Assembly: GCF_011492965.1 (NCBI RefSeq)
Contig: NZ_CP045121.1
Location: 2,976,001-3,040,000, forward strand
Origin: Rubrobacter marinus
GTDB taxonomy: Bacteria > Actinomycetota > Rubrobacteria > Rubrobacterales > Rubrobacteraceae
DNA: 64,000 nucleotides
Direction: 5' to 3'
Shown: piece after piece, positions 14,181 through 21,870 of the stretch
How positions within the stretch are numbered: position 1 is the first letter of the stretch
Layout of the letters: each line of letters begins with the position of its first letter
Program-made: the position numbers and the translations under genes
The notes under the pieces: generated by a model
The model's input: only the letters and a program-made list of their open reading frames with translations
Told to the model about the DNA's origin: nothing
Databases searched by the model: none

Positions 14181-14647
14181 GCGCGGCGCGCCGGGAGGCG
14201 GAGATCCGCAAGCACCAGCAGAAGTGCCTCAACTTCAACGGCATCATGAACGACCGCTGCCGCGCTGGGATCGACTACGACGAGCAAGCGGGCGGTCCTC
14301 CGGCGCTCAAGAAGCTGCCGTGCCTGCTGCGCATGCAAGACCCCGACCGGGCCGTAGCGTGCCCTTCCGCCCACTACCCGACCCGCGAGGAGGCCGAGGC
14401 TTGGCGCGAGGAGTCGAGCCGCCACATCCGCGAGTGGGCCGAGGAGGTCGGGCGCGGCGTGTGCCCGAACTGCAAGAAGGACGGGCGCTGGCGGCAGGTC
14501 GGACGGTGCGTCTATTGCGAGGGGTGCGGCCACAGGATCTACCAGGGGACGCTGCCCGACAGCAAGAAACCTCCTCGCCACGAACCACCCCCGCTGCCCT
14601 TCAACTCGCGCTTCTACGACGTACCCGGAGAAAGCGGGATGCCGTGA
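14177..14647 (+). CDS. Zinc-ribbon phage protein
   Basis: A 156-residue protein. The N-terminal half carries CLNFNGIMNDRCRAGIDY and LPCLLRM, then ACPSAHYPTREEAEAW, a Cys pattern common in small phage proteins (recalled). Near residues 95-120 is a zinc ribbon: CPNCKKDG ... CVYCEGCGH. The C-terminus is Pro-rich. GTG start overlaps the previous stop. Likely nucleic-acid binding. Confidence 0.65.
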   Translation: MSAARREAEIRKHQQKCLNFNGIMNDRCRAGIDYDEQAGGPPALKKLPCLLRMQDPDRAVACPSAHYPTREEAEAWREESSRHIREWAEEVGRGVCPNCKKDGRWRQVGRCVYCEGCGHRIYQGTLPDSKKPPRHEPPPLPFNSRFYDVPGESGMP

Positions 14648-14673
14648 AAGAGCTGGCGGGGGGCGAGTAGGCC

Positions 14674-14847
14674 GTGATCCGGGAGACGCCCGCCTTGACG
14701 AAGGCCGGGTGTTCCGGAGCCACGCCCCCGCCCGAGATCTCCTACGGGGGCACGGCCGAGACCGAGGAGCGCGCCCTCGCCGCGGTGTGGGAGATCGTGC
14801 TGAGGGAGAAGGCGAAGCGCGAGGCCGAGGCCCGAGGGGGTCCTTAG
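14674..14847 (+). CDS. Small hypothetical protein at the end of the rightward module
   Basis: A 57-residue acidic, helical frame (GTAETEERALAAVWEIVLRE; KAKREAEARGG) from a GTG. The ribosome site is weak. Residue use is natural and it fills the interval after the zinc-ribbon gene, so I list it with low confidence. It is the last plausible phage gene before the chromosomal genes. Confidence 0.4.
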   Translation: MIRETPALTKAGCSGATPPPEISYGGTAETEERALAAVWEIVLREKAKREAEARGGP

Positions 14848-15119
14848 GCGCTACGCGGCGCCGTACCTGAGCTCCGTCTTACCGTCGAGGGAGAGCAGGG
14901 TGAAGGAGGGGGAGTTTGCGCGCCCGGCATAACGTCTTTACATTCTGCCTTGCCAAGCCGGATCCTCCTCTGCTGACGCGCCGCGAACGGACGGAGCGGG
15001 CGCGCCTGGACGCATGGTTTAGTCCCGGAGTATACCGTGCGCCGCAGGACACGGTCCAAGCCCCCCGGCCCCAGCGTCCACGGCGACGGCACCCCCATCT
15101 TCCTCGGCAGGCGGGGTGA
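14848..15119. other. Intergenic boundary, phage module to chromosome
   Basis: No supported gene. A GGCGC-TACGCG-GCGCC hairpin follows the last rightward phage gene directly but lacks a T-run. No tRNA, no integrase and no direct repeat recognisable as an att core were found, so the exact element end is not defined. Confidence 0.3.
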
Positions 15120-15749
15120 TCAGAAGGGGTGGCGGACGACGGTCTTGAGCCTCTCGGGGGCCGTCCTCCTGAAGTCGTTGAGATAGATCTCGTGGTGTTT
15201 GCCCCGCATGCCGCCGCCGCGTTCGGCGACGAACGCGACCACCCCCTCGATGGTCGGCCCTTCCTCGGAGAACGGGCCGACGTGCATGACCTGTGCCGCC
15301 CTGCCTTCGCGGAACGCCTCGAACCTGATCCCCCGGAGGCCGGGCAGGTTCTTCTTCCGCCCGACGGAGACGAGCGCCCTCTCGTAGAGCTCCTGGCCCA
15401 CCCATTCGGGCTGCATTATCATGAGCGTCCACTTCCAGGCCTCCTTGTCTCCCTGTATCTCCTCGAAGGAACCCTGCCGCCCGTCGGTCTGCCACAAACC
15501 TTCCAGGGGCATGACGCCGTAGTCCACTCCCTGTTCTTTTTTGACCGCGAACTTCAGGGCGTAGGAGAGGGCGTAAAGGGCTTCGACGGCGTCCTTGAAC
15601 GCCTCGGATGTGTTCGGATTCCCCTGGCCGTCCACCATCAGGAAGCGCATCTCCGGGACCTCCACCTCTACGACCTCCTTCGCCGTCGGGCCGTACAGGT
15701 GCTTGAGCTTTTTGCGTAGATCTACCTTCCTCATCTCTGCCCGAGTCAT
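15120..15749 (-). CDS. GyrI-like small-molecule-binding domain protein
   Basis: A 209-residue protein of the GyrI-like/SOUL superfamily. Landmarks: VDLRKKLKHLYGPTAKEVVE, then VPEMRFLMVDGQGNPNTS, EALYALSYALKFAVKKE, DYGVMPLEGLWQTDG and MHVGPFSEEGPTIEGV near the end. These proteins bind hydrophobic cationic compounds and may hydrolyse or sequester drugs. The ATG overlaps the stop of the MerR gene (ATGA), so the two are co-transcribed and translationally coupled; the pair looks like a sensor plus detoxifier. Confidence 0.85.
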   Translation of the reverse strand: MTRAEMRKVDLRKKLKHLYGPTAKEVVEVEVPEMRFLMVDGQGNPNTSEAFKDAVEALYALSYALKFAVKKEQGVDYGVMPLEGLWQTDGRQGSFEEIQGDKEAWKWTLMIMQPEWVGQELYERALVSVGRKKNLPGLRGIRFEAFREGRAAQVMHVGPFSEEGPTIEGVVAFVAERGGGMRGKHHEIYLNDFRRTAPERLKTVVRHPF

Positions 15750-16576
15750 GCCGGTCTCTCCCTTCCCTCCGCTTTTTCGACGGGAACCTGTATCTCGGTC
15801 ACGTAGTCGGGGTTGCCCTGCTCGCCGCCGCTCAGGTAGACCTCGCGGTGGGGTCCGGCCACCCGGTAGCCGTTGCCTTCTATCCACGCGAGCAACGCCG
15901 CGTAGGCCACGCCGATGGTGTCGAAGGGGCCGTGATGGACGGTAGCGGCCATGTGCTCGACCGCCGGAAGGAGGCTTTCTCGCACCCGCCCGTCGTCGGG
16001 TAACGGGCCGTCGGCGACGAACGCCGCCTCGCCGTCCGCGTCCTCGTCCCTGTACTCCTCGTCGTGCCACACGGAGACCCAGGCCGAGGGGCGTACCCCG
16101 TGGCGCTCCGCGTAGGCGCGCAGCTCCCCGAAGAGCCTGCCGACCTCCGAGTAGGCCGGCAACGTCTCCCGCACCGAGGCCACCCGCTGAGGTCCCATCG
16201 CTTTCAGGACCACCTCGTGGCTGCCGGGCACGCCGCCCTCCCCGTCCATCCGCCTGAGCCGCGCCTCCACCCGCGCGAGCCGCTCCTGCTCCGCTTTCAG
16301 CGCTCGCTCCGCCTCTCCCCGCCTAAGCTCGAGCATCGCCCGGATCTGCGCGCGGGACAGCCCTTCGTTCAAAAGCCTCCCCACTTGCCCCAGCGAGAAG
16401 CCGAGGTCCTTGAGGGCCAGGATGGCGTTCAGGCGCGGCAGCTGCTCGCCGGAGTAGTAACGGTAGCCGGAGAAGGCGTCCGTACGCGCGGGTTTCAGCA
16501 GTCCCAGCCGGTCGTAGAGCCTCAAGGCCTTGACCGACACCCGCGCCAGCCTGGAAAACTCGCCGATCCTGAGCAT
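15746..16576 (-). CDS. MerR-family activator with GyrI-like effector domain (BmrR type)
   Basis: A 276-residue regulator. Residues 1-75 are a MerR DNA-binding domain (MLRIGEFSRLARVSVKALRL, YDRLGLLKPARTDAFSGYRY, ALKDLGFSLGQVGRLL), followed by a coiled-coil dimer helix (~80-115) and a GyrI-like ligand domain (~120-270; HHGPFDTIGVAYAALLAWIE). Such proteins bind lipophilic drugs and switch on a long-spacer promoter. The ATG at 16576 is used because it fits the domain start and lies downstream of a clear MerR promoter; an upstream in-frame ATG falls inside that promoter. Confidence 0.92.
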   Translation of the reverse strand: MLRIGEFSRLARVSVKALRLYDRLGLLKPARTDAFSGYRYYSGEQLPRLNAILALKDLGFSLGQVGRLLNEGLSRAQIRAMLELRRGEAERALKAEQERLARVEARLRRMDGEGGVPGSHEVVLKAMGPQRVASVRETLPAYSEVGRLFGELRAYAERHGVRPSAWVSVWHDEEYRDEDADGEAAFVADGPLPDDGRVRESLLPAVEHMAATVHHGPFDTIGVAYAALLAWIEGNGYRVAGPHREVYLSGGEQGNPDYVTEIQVPVEKAEGRERPA

Positions 16577-16617
16577 CGTCCCCCCTCGCCGTACGGGCCT
16601 CTTGCGATCACAGGAAC

Positions 16618-16648
16618 ACCATAGACCCTTCCCCATGGGGAGAGTCAA
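16618..16648 (-). promoter_or_regulatory. MerR-type promoter/operator with 19-bp spacer
   Basis: Minus strand TTGACT, 19 bp, TATGGT. The over-long spacer holds the dyad GACTCTCCCCATGGGGAA-GGGTC, matching the GACyCT...AGGGTC operators of BmrR/Mta-type MerR proteins. A 19-bp spacer is what MerR activators untwist. It lies 42 bp ahead of the merR start, indicating autoregulation of the MerR-GyrI operon. Confidence 0.85.
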
Positions 16649-16690
16649 TAGGGCCGGGCGCCGAAAGGGCTCGAAGATCGGGAGGGGTGC

Positions 16691-16775
16691 GCGAGGCGCC
16701 CGAGCGGCAGGCCGGGAGGCGGCGGACGCTCTACGGGAGGGGCCGGAAGGCTTCTACGGGAGCAGCGCGGACCGA
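16691..16775 (+). repeat. Dispersed coding repeat, copy 1 (frame-broken)
   Basis: About 85 bp, roughly three-quarters identical to 18612-18697 with one base missing. Read with one frame change it gives REGPEGFYGSSADR, matching GPEDFYGSHPDR of copy 2. It lies in the otherwise gene-free stretch between the MerR promoter and 17024, where I see nothing else. Confidence 0.5.
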
Positions 16776-17023
16776 GACCAGGGTCCGGACCGGCCGGTCT
16801 CTGCGGGGACGCCCTCGCGATCGGGTTCGTTCATCCTCCGGAGACCATGGGCCTTCCCTGGTCATACATTACCCGTCGTCCCCGTCCGCCCGTACGAGCG
16901 CTCTCTCCGCGCCAGGAGACCAGGCGGCACTACGGATCGAGGTGGGCACGAGGGGGCGTTTGCGTGTCTTCCGACCGCGGGTAGAACGCAGGCTCAGCCA
17001 TTCACCGCGACAAAGGGAGAAGC

Positions 17024-17251
17024 ATGACCGAGCAGTCCGGGCAACCGAAGGACAAGAACTACAACCTGATCAGCGTGCTCTACCACTCCTCGGACAACAT
17101 CGAGTCCTTGAAGACCTACATCCAGGACGCCCAGCAGGAGGGCGACCAGGAGCTCGTGGACTTCTTCAGCGCAGTACTCGAGAACAACCTGACGGCCGCC
17201 CAGCGCGCCAAGGAGATGCTAGTCCCGCGCTTCCAGAGCGAGCAGGAGTAG
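17024..17251 (+). CDS. Conserved small actinobacterial protein
   Basis: A 75-residue helical protein: KDKNYNLISVLYHSSDNIES, TYIQDAQQEGDQELVDFF and AQRAKEMLVPRF. This pattern of two or three amphipathic helices with AK-L near the end recurs in actinobacteria (recalled); it may be ferritin-like or a small stress protein. ATG after AAGGGAGAAGC. Followed by a strong UUCG hairpin. Confidence 0.7.
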   Translation: MTEQSGQPKDKNYNLISVLYHSSDNIESLKTYIQDAQQEGDQELVDFFSAVLENNLTAAQRAKEMLVPRFQSEQE

Positions 17252-17272
17252 GACACCGCCGACCGAAGGCGG

Positions 17273-17294
17273 CCGGGGTCCTTCGGGGCCCCGG
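17273..17294 (+). terminator. UUCG-capped hairpin terminator
   Basis: CCGGGGTCC-TTCG-GGGCCCCGG, a nine-pair stem with a stable UUCG tetraloop, 21 bp after the stop codon. No long T-run follows, so it may act as an RNA 3' stabiliser as well as a terminator. Confidence 0.6.
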
Positions 17295-17299
17295 TCCCC

Positions 17300-17620
17300 T
17301 CAGCCGCCCATCCCGCCCTTTATCTGGGCGAGCGCGATCTCGGGCTCGTCCGTCCTGCCGACGTAAACGATCTTTCGCTCGCCGTCCTTGCGAAGGTGGA
17401 AGTACCAGCACGGCCCGTTTGCGTCCTGCGCCTCGAGTTGGAGCACCCCGCTCCCGTACGGGCGGCGCTCCAGCACGGCGCCCGCGGGGCCGGCCGAGGT
17501 CCGGGTGGTCCCGTCGCCGGAGAGCTCGCGCCGCCTCAGCTCGATGGCGGCCTGCAGCCGGTCCAACTCCTCGACGTCGCCGATACTCCTGATGTGCTCC
17601 ATGAGAGTGGGGGTGATCAT
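17300..17620 (-). CDS. Hypothetical protein, DUF6788-like
   Basis: A 106-residue protein. N-terminal helix-rich part (EELDRLQAAIELRRREL), then GVLQLEAQDANGPCWYFHLR and a basic KIVYVGRTDEPE. The CWYFHLR...GERKIVYVGR end resembles the small DUF6788-type proteins that mimic recombinase arm-binding folds. ATG start follows GGAAGGATTGCAGC. Likely DNA-associated, unproven. Confidence 0.5.
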   Translation of the reverse strand: MITPTLMEHIRSIGDVEELDRLQAAIELRRRELSGDGTTRTSAGPAGAVLERRPYGSGVLQLEAQDANGPCWYFHLRKDGERKIVYVGRTDEPEIALAQIKGGMGG

Positions 17621-17918
17621 GCTGCAATCCTTCCCTCGTTGTGCATGCAAGAGCGTAGCACGCGTCTGTTCGTGAAGGGGTAGCCCGTCGGGGAGCGCTG
17701 AAGGAGATACGCCAGTTTCACGCCTCTCGACGCGTGGTCAGACCCACCCTGCCGACGGGCGAGAGCACGCCGGTACGGGTTACGGGGTCGTACGAGTGAC
17801 CAGGGTTACCCCCGCCGAGGAGACGCGGTGGGCAAGGTCGCGGTGGCTGGGTCCTCGCGCGTGCCCGTGGCGCGCAGGCGGTCGGGGACGAGCAGATCCC
17901 CAGAGCGGCCTTCGACGC

Positions 17919-18260
17919 CTACCTCTCGCCAAGCTCGAACGACACCTTCAGCCTGGTGCCTCCGCGCCTGCGGCCCTCCCTCACGATCCGCTCTTGGTCC
18001 AGCCTTCGTTGGCCGCGAGCCGGCCCCCGCTGGCCGCGAGCCGACCTCCGCCCGCCGGCCAACGCCCGCACCAGGGTCGAGGCGAGGACGACCGCGCTCA
18101 TCCTCGCGCCGCCCTGCACCAGCGCCTCCGCCACGTCGTCCCTCGGTCCCCTCTTGCCGGGCACCAGCTCCTTGACGAGCCTCTTCAGCGGGATCTGCAG
18201 GGCCACGAACGTCGCCACCACGAGCAACGACGACAGCCGCTTTTGCGCCTTATCCCCCAC
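17919..18260 (-). CDS. DUF4235-like membrane protein
   Basis: A 113-residue basic protein. Residues ~10-30 are hydrophobic (SLLVVATFVALQIPL), followed by PGKRGPRDDVAEALVQGGAR and a second hydrophobic stretch (MSAVVLASTLVRALAG). The PRDD...EAL.QG...ASTLVR pattern matches small DUF4235-type membrane proteins of actinobacteria (recalled). The tail has a tandem ARGQRGPARGQRR from a short DNA duplication. GTG chosen because AAGGGAG lies six bases upstream; the frame is open further upstream but loses protein character. Confidence 0.6.
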   Translation of the reverse strand: MGDKAQKRLSSLLVVATFVALQIPLKRLVKELVPGKRGPRDDVAEALVQGGARMSAVVLASTLVRALAGGRRSARGQRGPARGQRRLDQERIVREGRRRGGTRLKVSFELGER

Positions 18261-18762
18261 CTCGATCTCCCTTCCCCTCGGTTCAGCCTTCGTGGCCTTC
18301 TTACCCCGGCGAGACGCTAAACAGGCACGGCGGCGCCGGATCGGCCCCGCGCCCCGTAGAACGGGCGCGAGATAAGCGAGCCCCGTCCGCACCCGAAGAT
18401 CCCGGGGAGATCGAGCGGGCGGGCGTGCCCGGCCTCGGCGCGGCCCCACGCACCGAAGGGGTCGAGGGCGCCCGGTACGCTCCGTGGGACGCGACCGGAT
18501 GGCGCCGCGACTACGGCCCTTGTGCATGGCAGAGATGAGCCGACGACGAGCAGAAGCGCGTAGGCCGGGAGATGCGGGTGAGGACGGAGAAGATCGTCTC
18601 CACCGTACTGCGCGAGGCGCGCGAGCGTCAGGTCGGGGAGGCAGCAGAGGTCCTGGAGGATGGACCGGAGGACTTCTACGGGAGCCACCCAGACCGATCC
18701 GGCGAGGCTCCGTACCCCTTTCTCGAGCCTTATAAAATCCGGGCGAGTAAGGGGGTACGGAT
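18261..18762. other. Gene-poor interval with a dispersed coding repeat
   Basis: About 500 bp. GATAAGCGAGCC at 18371-18382 recurs at 21018-21029. The right half holds the best copy of the dispersed repeat inside a possible 70-residue frame from 18572 (MRVRTEKIVSTVLREARERQ...), which lacks a good ribosome site. The left 300 bp show no other feature. Confidence 0.35.
18612..18697 (+). repeat. Dispersed coding repeat, copy 2 (intact frame)
   Basis: Encodes REARERQVGEAAEVLEDG followed by PEDFYGSHPDR in one frame. Related to 16691-16775 and, in a short core, to 21043-21071 (ESPEGFYRS). Probably remnants of a small-protein family multiplied in this lineage. Confidence 0.5.
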
Positions 18763-19206
18763 GTGGACGAGGGGTCCTTATTGACGGCAGAACAGCGGCG
18801 CTTCTTCGAGAATCTGCTGGCGTACCTGCGCGACGGGCTGGAGGCCCGCAAGGACCCGGAGGCGGCCGAGCAGAGGGCCCGCATGTTCGCTTCCCTCGCC
18901 GGGGAGGCGGGCAGGGACCAGGTGCTCGAGGACAAGCGCCTCGCCGAAGGCGGCTTCGTCTACCTCCTCGAGGAGGGCAAGCGTCGCACCAGGCGCATCG
19001 GCGAACTTTTCCCCGCCGACGCGCCCGCGGTCCTCGCCGAGATGGAGAGGACCGCGGCCGTGAGCGGCGAGTTCGTGGAGAGCGACGGGGCGACCTACGT
19101 CATCGAGTACGGCGGGCGCAAGCTGGTGACGCCGGACCCCGGGGACCCCAGCGCCCCCCTGAGGGTCCGGTGGCGCGAGCTGGAAGGAAGGTGGCCGCGA
19201 CCGTAG
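18763..19206 (+). CDS. Hypothetical protein
   Basis: A 147-residue soluble protein. N-terminal half is helical (LLTAEQRRFFENLLAYLRDG); the middle (YLLEEGKRRTRRIGELFPAD) is basic; the end looks like a beta meander (GATYVIEYGGRKLVTPDPGD). GTG start after AAGGGGG; a TTG 18 nt later is an alternative. No family recognised and no operon partner. Confidence 0.6.
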   Translation: MDEGSLLTAEQRRFFENLLAYLRDGLEARKDPEAAEQRARMFASLAGEAGRDQVLEDKRLAEGGFVYLLEEGKRRTRRIGELFPADAPAVLAEMERTAAVSGEFVESDGATYVIEYGGRKLVTPDPGDPSAPLRVRWRELEGRWPRP

Positions 19207-19551
19207 GCGGTCACCGCACCCGCGCCTCCGTCCGCACCGTCGCGGGCCCTCCCTTCGGGGGCGAAGCACTTTCCCGCGCGCATCTCGGCTTCGCCCCTCC
19301 CCAGCACGCCCGCGACGACGCGACCTCGATCGTGCTCCGGGAGAAGCCGCGGCGTACCGTTTCCTGCCGGGGTCCCCCGGCGGTCTTCGCTAAAGCCGGG
19401 CCCGTGCGCGGCCGATAAAGGGGTGCGTGCCGGACGGGACGGAGCGGGACTAACGCCCGGGTACGGGCGGGACGATTCGCCCATACCGCCGGGACCCCTC
19501 ACGGGGTACGCTCGCGGTATGGACGCTATGTTGTCGGAGGTGCTACCCCGC
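19207..19551. other. Intergenic region, nothing recognised
   Basis: About 345 bp between a hypothetical gene and a receiver-domain gene. GC-rich; the frame of the next gene stays open upstream, but candidate starts before 19552 have no ribosome site. GGAGGTGCTAC for the next gene lies at its right end. No terminator or dyad stands out. Confidence 0.3.
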
Positions 19552-19950
19552 ATGGGAACGGAACGAAAGACCGTGCGGGTGCTGGTCGTGGAGGACCATG
19601 CCGCCTTCCGTCAAGCCCTCGCCGTGGTGCTGGGGGCGCGACCGGACCTCGAGGCGACCGCGCAGGCCGGGTCGCTCGCCGAGGCCCGCGCGTGCCTGAG
19701 CTCCGGCGGCGCGGGCCCCTTCGACGCCGCGGTGGTGGACCTCGGCCTGCCCGACGGGGACGGGACCGAGCTCGTGGGGGAGCTCGTCGACGGGGAGCCC
19801 GCCGTCCCCGTGCTGGCGCTCACCGACCGTCTGGACTTGGATCGCCGAGGGAAGGCGGTGCGCGCCGGGGCGCAGGAGGTGCTCTCCAAGGGCGCAGGCC
19901 TGGGAGTAATCCTCGACGCTATAAGGCGACTGGGAGCCAGGCGGCGGTAG
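19552..19950 (+). CDS. Stand-alone response-regulator receiver
   Basis: A 132-residue receiver domain with no output domain. RVLVVEDHAAFRQALAVVLG supplies the acidic pocket (ED), AAVVDLGLPDGDG the phospho-acceptor Asp, LALTDR the switch Thr position, and EVLSKGAGLG the conserved Lys. Fold resembles NarL-type receivers whose HTH is missing. It could act as a phosphate sink or by protein contact. Start ATG 19552 is chosen for its GGAGG; a longer product from 19519 would lack one. Confidence 0.8.
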   Translation: MGTERKTVRVLVVEDHAAFRQALAVVLGARPDLEATAQAGSLAEARACLSSGGAGPFDAAVVDLGLPDGDGTELVGELVDGEPAVPVLALTDRLDLDRRGKAVRAGAQEVLSKGAGLGVILDAIRRLGARRR

Positions 19951-20072
19951 CACGCTTCCCCGTCGCGGCGTCGAAGTGGCCCCGTGTCGTCAGGTCGGGG
20001 CTCGCGCCCGCAAACCCCGTGTTACGCGACTTTGCCGAATGGGCGATAATATTTACCTGGAAGTAGATACGC

Positions 20073-20459
20073 TTGATCCTGCTCTTGGGGAAGGGGTCGG
20101 TCGAAATACGCATCCTGGTCGCCTTCGAGGACGAGTACCGGGCCTTCCGGGACACCATCGCCGAAGCCTTGCGGGTCTTGCGTCCGGGCGACGAGGTCGA
20201 GGCCGCCGGTCTCGGGGCGATCGGGAACAGGGTGGCGCGCTTCGACCCGCACCTGGTGATCGCCAGCGTCCCGAACGCGTTCGACCCCGGGGGCAGGGTG
20301 GCGTGGGTGGAGCTCTCCCCCGACCCCGAGATGCCGTCCGAGGTGTGCGTGGGCGGGAGGCGTCGGGAAGCCGCCAACCCCTCCGTGGAGGACCTCGTCT
20401 TCGTCGCGGAGGAGACCGAAGGGCTGATCGGGGAGGAGCGGAACCCCCGGGCCTGCTAG
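20073..20459 (+). CDS. Receiver-like paralogous family protein (member 1 of 3)
   Basis: A 128-residue protein. EIRILVAFEDEYRAFRDTIA, then LRPGDEVEAAGLGAIGNRV and FDPHLVIAS align with the proteins at 59284 and 59927 (ILVA...YRE...RP..EV...FDPHLIV). The pattern imitates the first three strands of a receiver, but no phospho-Asp follows the PHLVI strand. Function unknown. The start is unsure: the frame begins at TTG 20073 without a clear ribosome site. Confidence 0.6.
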   Translation: MILLLGKGSVEIRILVAFEDEYRAFRDTIAEALRVLRPGDEVEAAGLGAIGNRVARFDPHLVIASVPNAFDPGGRVAWVELSPDPEMPSEVCVGGRRREAANPSVEDLVFVAEETEGLIGEERNPRAC

Positions 20460-20665
20460 CGGGTCGGCACACCCAGCGCCGCGACGGGCGCCCGGCCCGA
20501 GAACCGGAAGCGCCGGAGGAGGCCAGCCGGGATCGGGCGGCGGGGCAGATAAAGCTCCCGGAGGTTGGGGTCCGTGGCCCCATTCGCGTCGTGCCGTTTG
20601 CGGCGGGGGCCTGCGTGGGTAGGAGGGCGCCGTAGGAAAAACCGCGAAGAACGAGGAGGAGCCGG

Positions 20666-20932
20666 ATGACGGACAAGTCCCAGCAGGAGCAGAACACGGA
20701 GTCGGCCATCAAGGTCCGCAAGGTCACCGACGTCCACTCCAACTGGAGCAGCCAGGGGCCCTTGCAGGACGGCAAGTTCTCCTACCAGCTGATCCTGGAC
20801 AACGGGGCCGAGGAGGCCCTGGTCATGCCCACCGCGCAGGACGCCAAGGCGCTGAGGGACTTCTTCCAGGACGCCGACAGCGTCTACTGGGACACGGAGA
20901 ACGAGGTCCTCATCTTCGGCAAGATCAAGTAG
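20666..20932 (+). CDS. Conserved small actinobacterial protein
   Basis: An 88-residue protein after AGGAGGAGCCGG. Contains IKVRKVTDVHSNWSSQGP, FSYQLILDNGAEEALVMP and SVYWDTENEVLIFGKIK; this order recurs in actinobacteria (recalled), but no function is established. Probably a compact beta-rich fold. Followed by a UUCG terminator nearly identical to that after the 17024 gene. Confidence 0.7.
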   Translation: MTDKSQQEQNTESAIKVRKVTDVHSNWSSQGPLQDGKFSYQLILDNGAEEALVMPTAQDAKALRDFFQDADSVYWDTENEVLIFGKIK

Positions 20933-20954
20933 CCCCGGGCTATCGGTTGGTCCG

Positions 20955-20980
20955 GGCCGGGGTCCTTCGGGGCCCCGGCC
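20955..20980 (+). terminator. UUCG-capped rho-independent terminator
   Basis: GGCCGGGGTCC-TTCG-GGGCCCCGGCC, an eleven-pair stem followed by CTCTTTG. The core is identical to the hairpin at 17273-17294, so the two may share an origin. Confidence 0.7.
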
Positions 20981-21292
20981 CTCTTTGCGTCCGTCGAAAG
21001 GCGTGGGATGGGCGTCCGATAAGCGAGCCGCGCCCGCTGCCTCGAGGAGAGTCCAGAGGGCTTCTACAGATCCATTCGGAGCGGCGACGGCTGCCGGGCG
21101 GGATCCGACCCGGCCGCTGGCCGATAGGAGGCCCGCTGCGGGCGCCGGGGGACGCCGAGCAGCGTCCGATCCGCCGGGGCATCTCTCCGCCGAGGGACGG
21201 CCGTTGCGGAGCGGCACCTCCGGGCGCCGAGCCGGGTTCGAGGGCAGTGGGAGGGCAAGGCGGCGTTGCCGCGCCGGGGGATGTCCCGTCCC
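20981..21292. other. Gene-poor interval with third, short repeat copy
   Basis: About 310 bp. Holds GATAAGCGAGCC (also at 18371) and, near 21043-21071, GGCTTCTACAGATCC encoding ESPEGFYRS, a short relative of the dispersed coding repeat. The rest shows no recognisable coding or regulatory signal. Confidence 0.35.
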
Positions 21293-21706
21293 CTATCCGA
21301 TCGGATGCCGGGGGCGTCTCTCGGACTTGAGCCTGACGTAGGCCGCGGCCAGGATGCCCGACACGAACCCCAGGCTCGCCAGCAACCAGGGATCGGAGGC
21401 CTCCGCCGTCCCCGACGTCACGACGAACACGGCCGCGATCGTCATCGCCCCGAGCGCCCCGTAGAACAAGTAGGTGGCCACGCTCTCGCCTGGCCGGCCG
21501 GGGGCTCTGGAGGCGAGGTACCCCAGGACGTAACCCGTCAGGGCGCCCGCCACCAGCCGCAACGCCGGCAGCGAGTCGTCGTAGCCCGCCAGGGCGAGGG
21601 CGCTGAAGGCGACGGCGTAGAAGACGAGGAAGCCCAGGATCGTCCGGCCCGGTCCGGTCCTCCTCCGTCGTCCAGAGCGGCCTGCGGCTTCGTCTGCTGG
21701 GACCAT
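21293..21706 (-). CDS. Hypothetical four-helix membrane protein
   Basis: A 137-residue integral membrane protein: hydrophobic segments near residues 21-41 (ILGFLVFYAVAFSALALAG), 47-65 (LRLVAGALTGYVLGYLA), 77-97 (ATYLFYGALGAMTIAAVFVV) and 108-122 (LLASLGFVSGILAAAYV). Basic cytoplasmic ends. ATG follows GGAAGAGAG. No family recognised; stands alone. Confidence 0.65.
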   Translation of the reverse strand: MVPADEAAGRSGRRRRTGPGRTILGFLVFYAVAFSALALAGYDDSLPALRLVAGALTGYVLGYLASRAPGRPGESVATYLFYGALGAMTIAAVFVVTSGTAEASDPWLLASLGFVSGILAAAYVRLKSERRPRHPIG

Positions 21707-21870
21707 CTCTCTTCCCCCTTCGTCGGAGGTTCCCGCTCACCTGCCGGCATTTTTGCAGCAAGCGAAGCTCGGCGCATCCGCCGCAGGTCCGGCTCCCGCG
21801 TCGCCCCCTTCCGGTTTCGACCGCGCGCGGGCGTGGTAGTCATACTCTACGAAGACGCAGGGGATGATCG

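Noticed and set aside
14848..15119. Attachment site at the right end of the phage-like element
   Set aside because: No integrase or tRNA nearby and no repeat partner visible in the window, so an att call cannot be supported.
16687..17592. 301-codon + strand frame across 17024-17251
   Set aside because: Overlaps a well-supported small gene and the opposite-strand gene at 17300, and has no protein-like composition except in the short repeat.
18005..18060. Short tandem GGCCGCGAGCC repeats considered as a CRISPR or regulatory array
   Set aside because: Only two to three adjacent units within a coding tail; no spacers or cas genes anywhere in the window.
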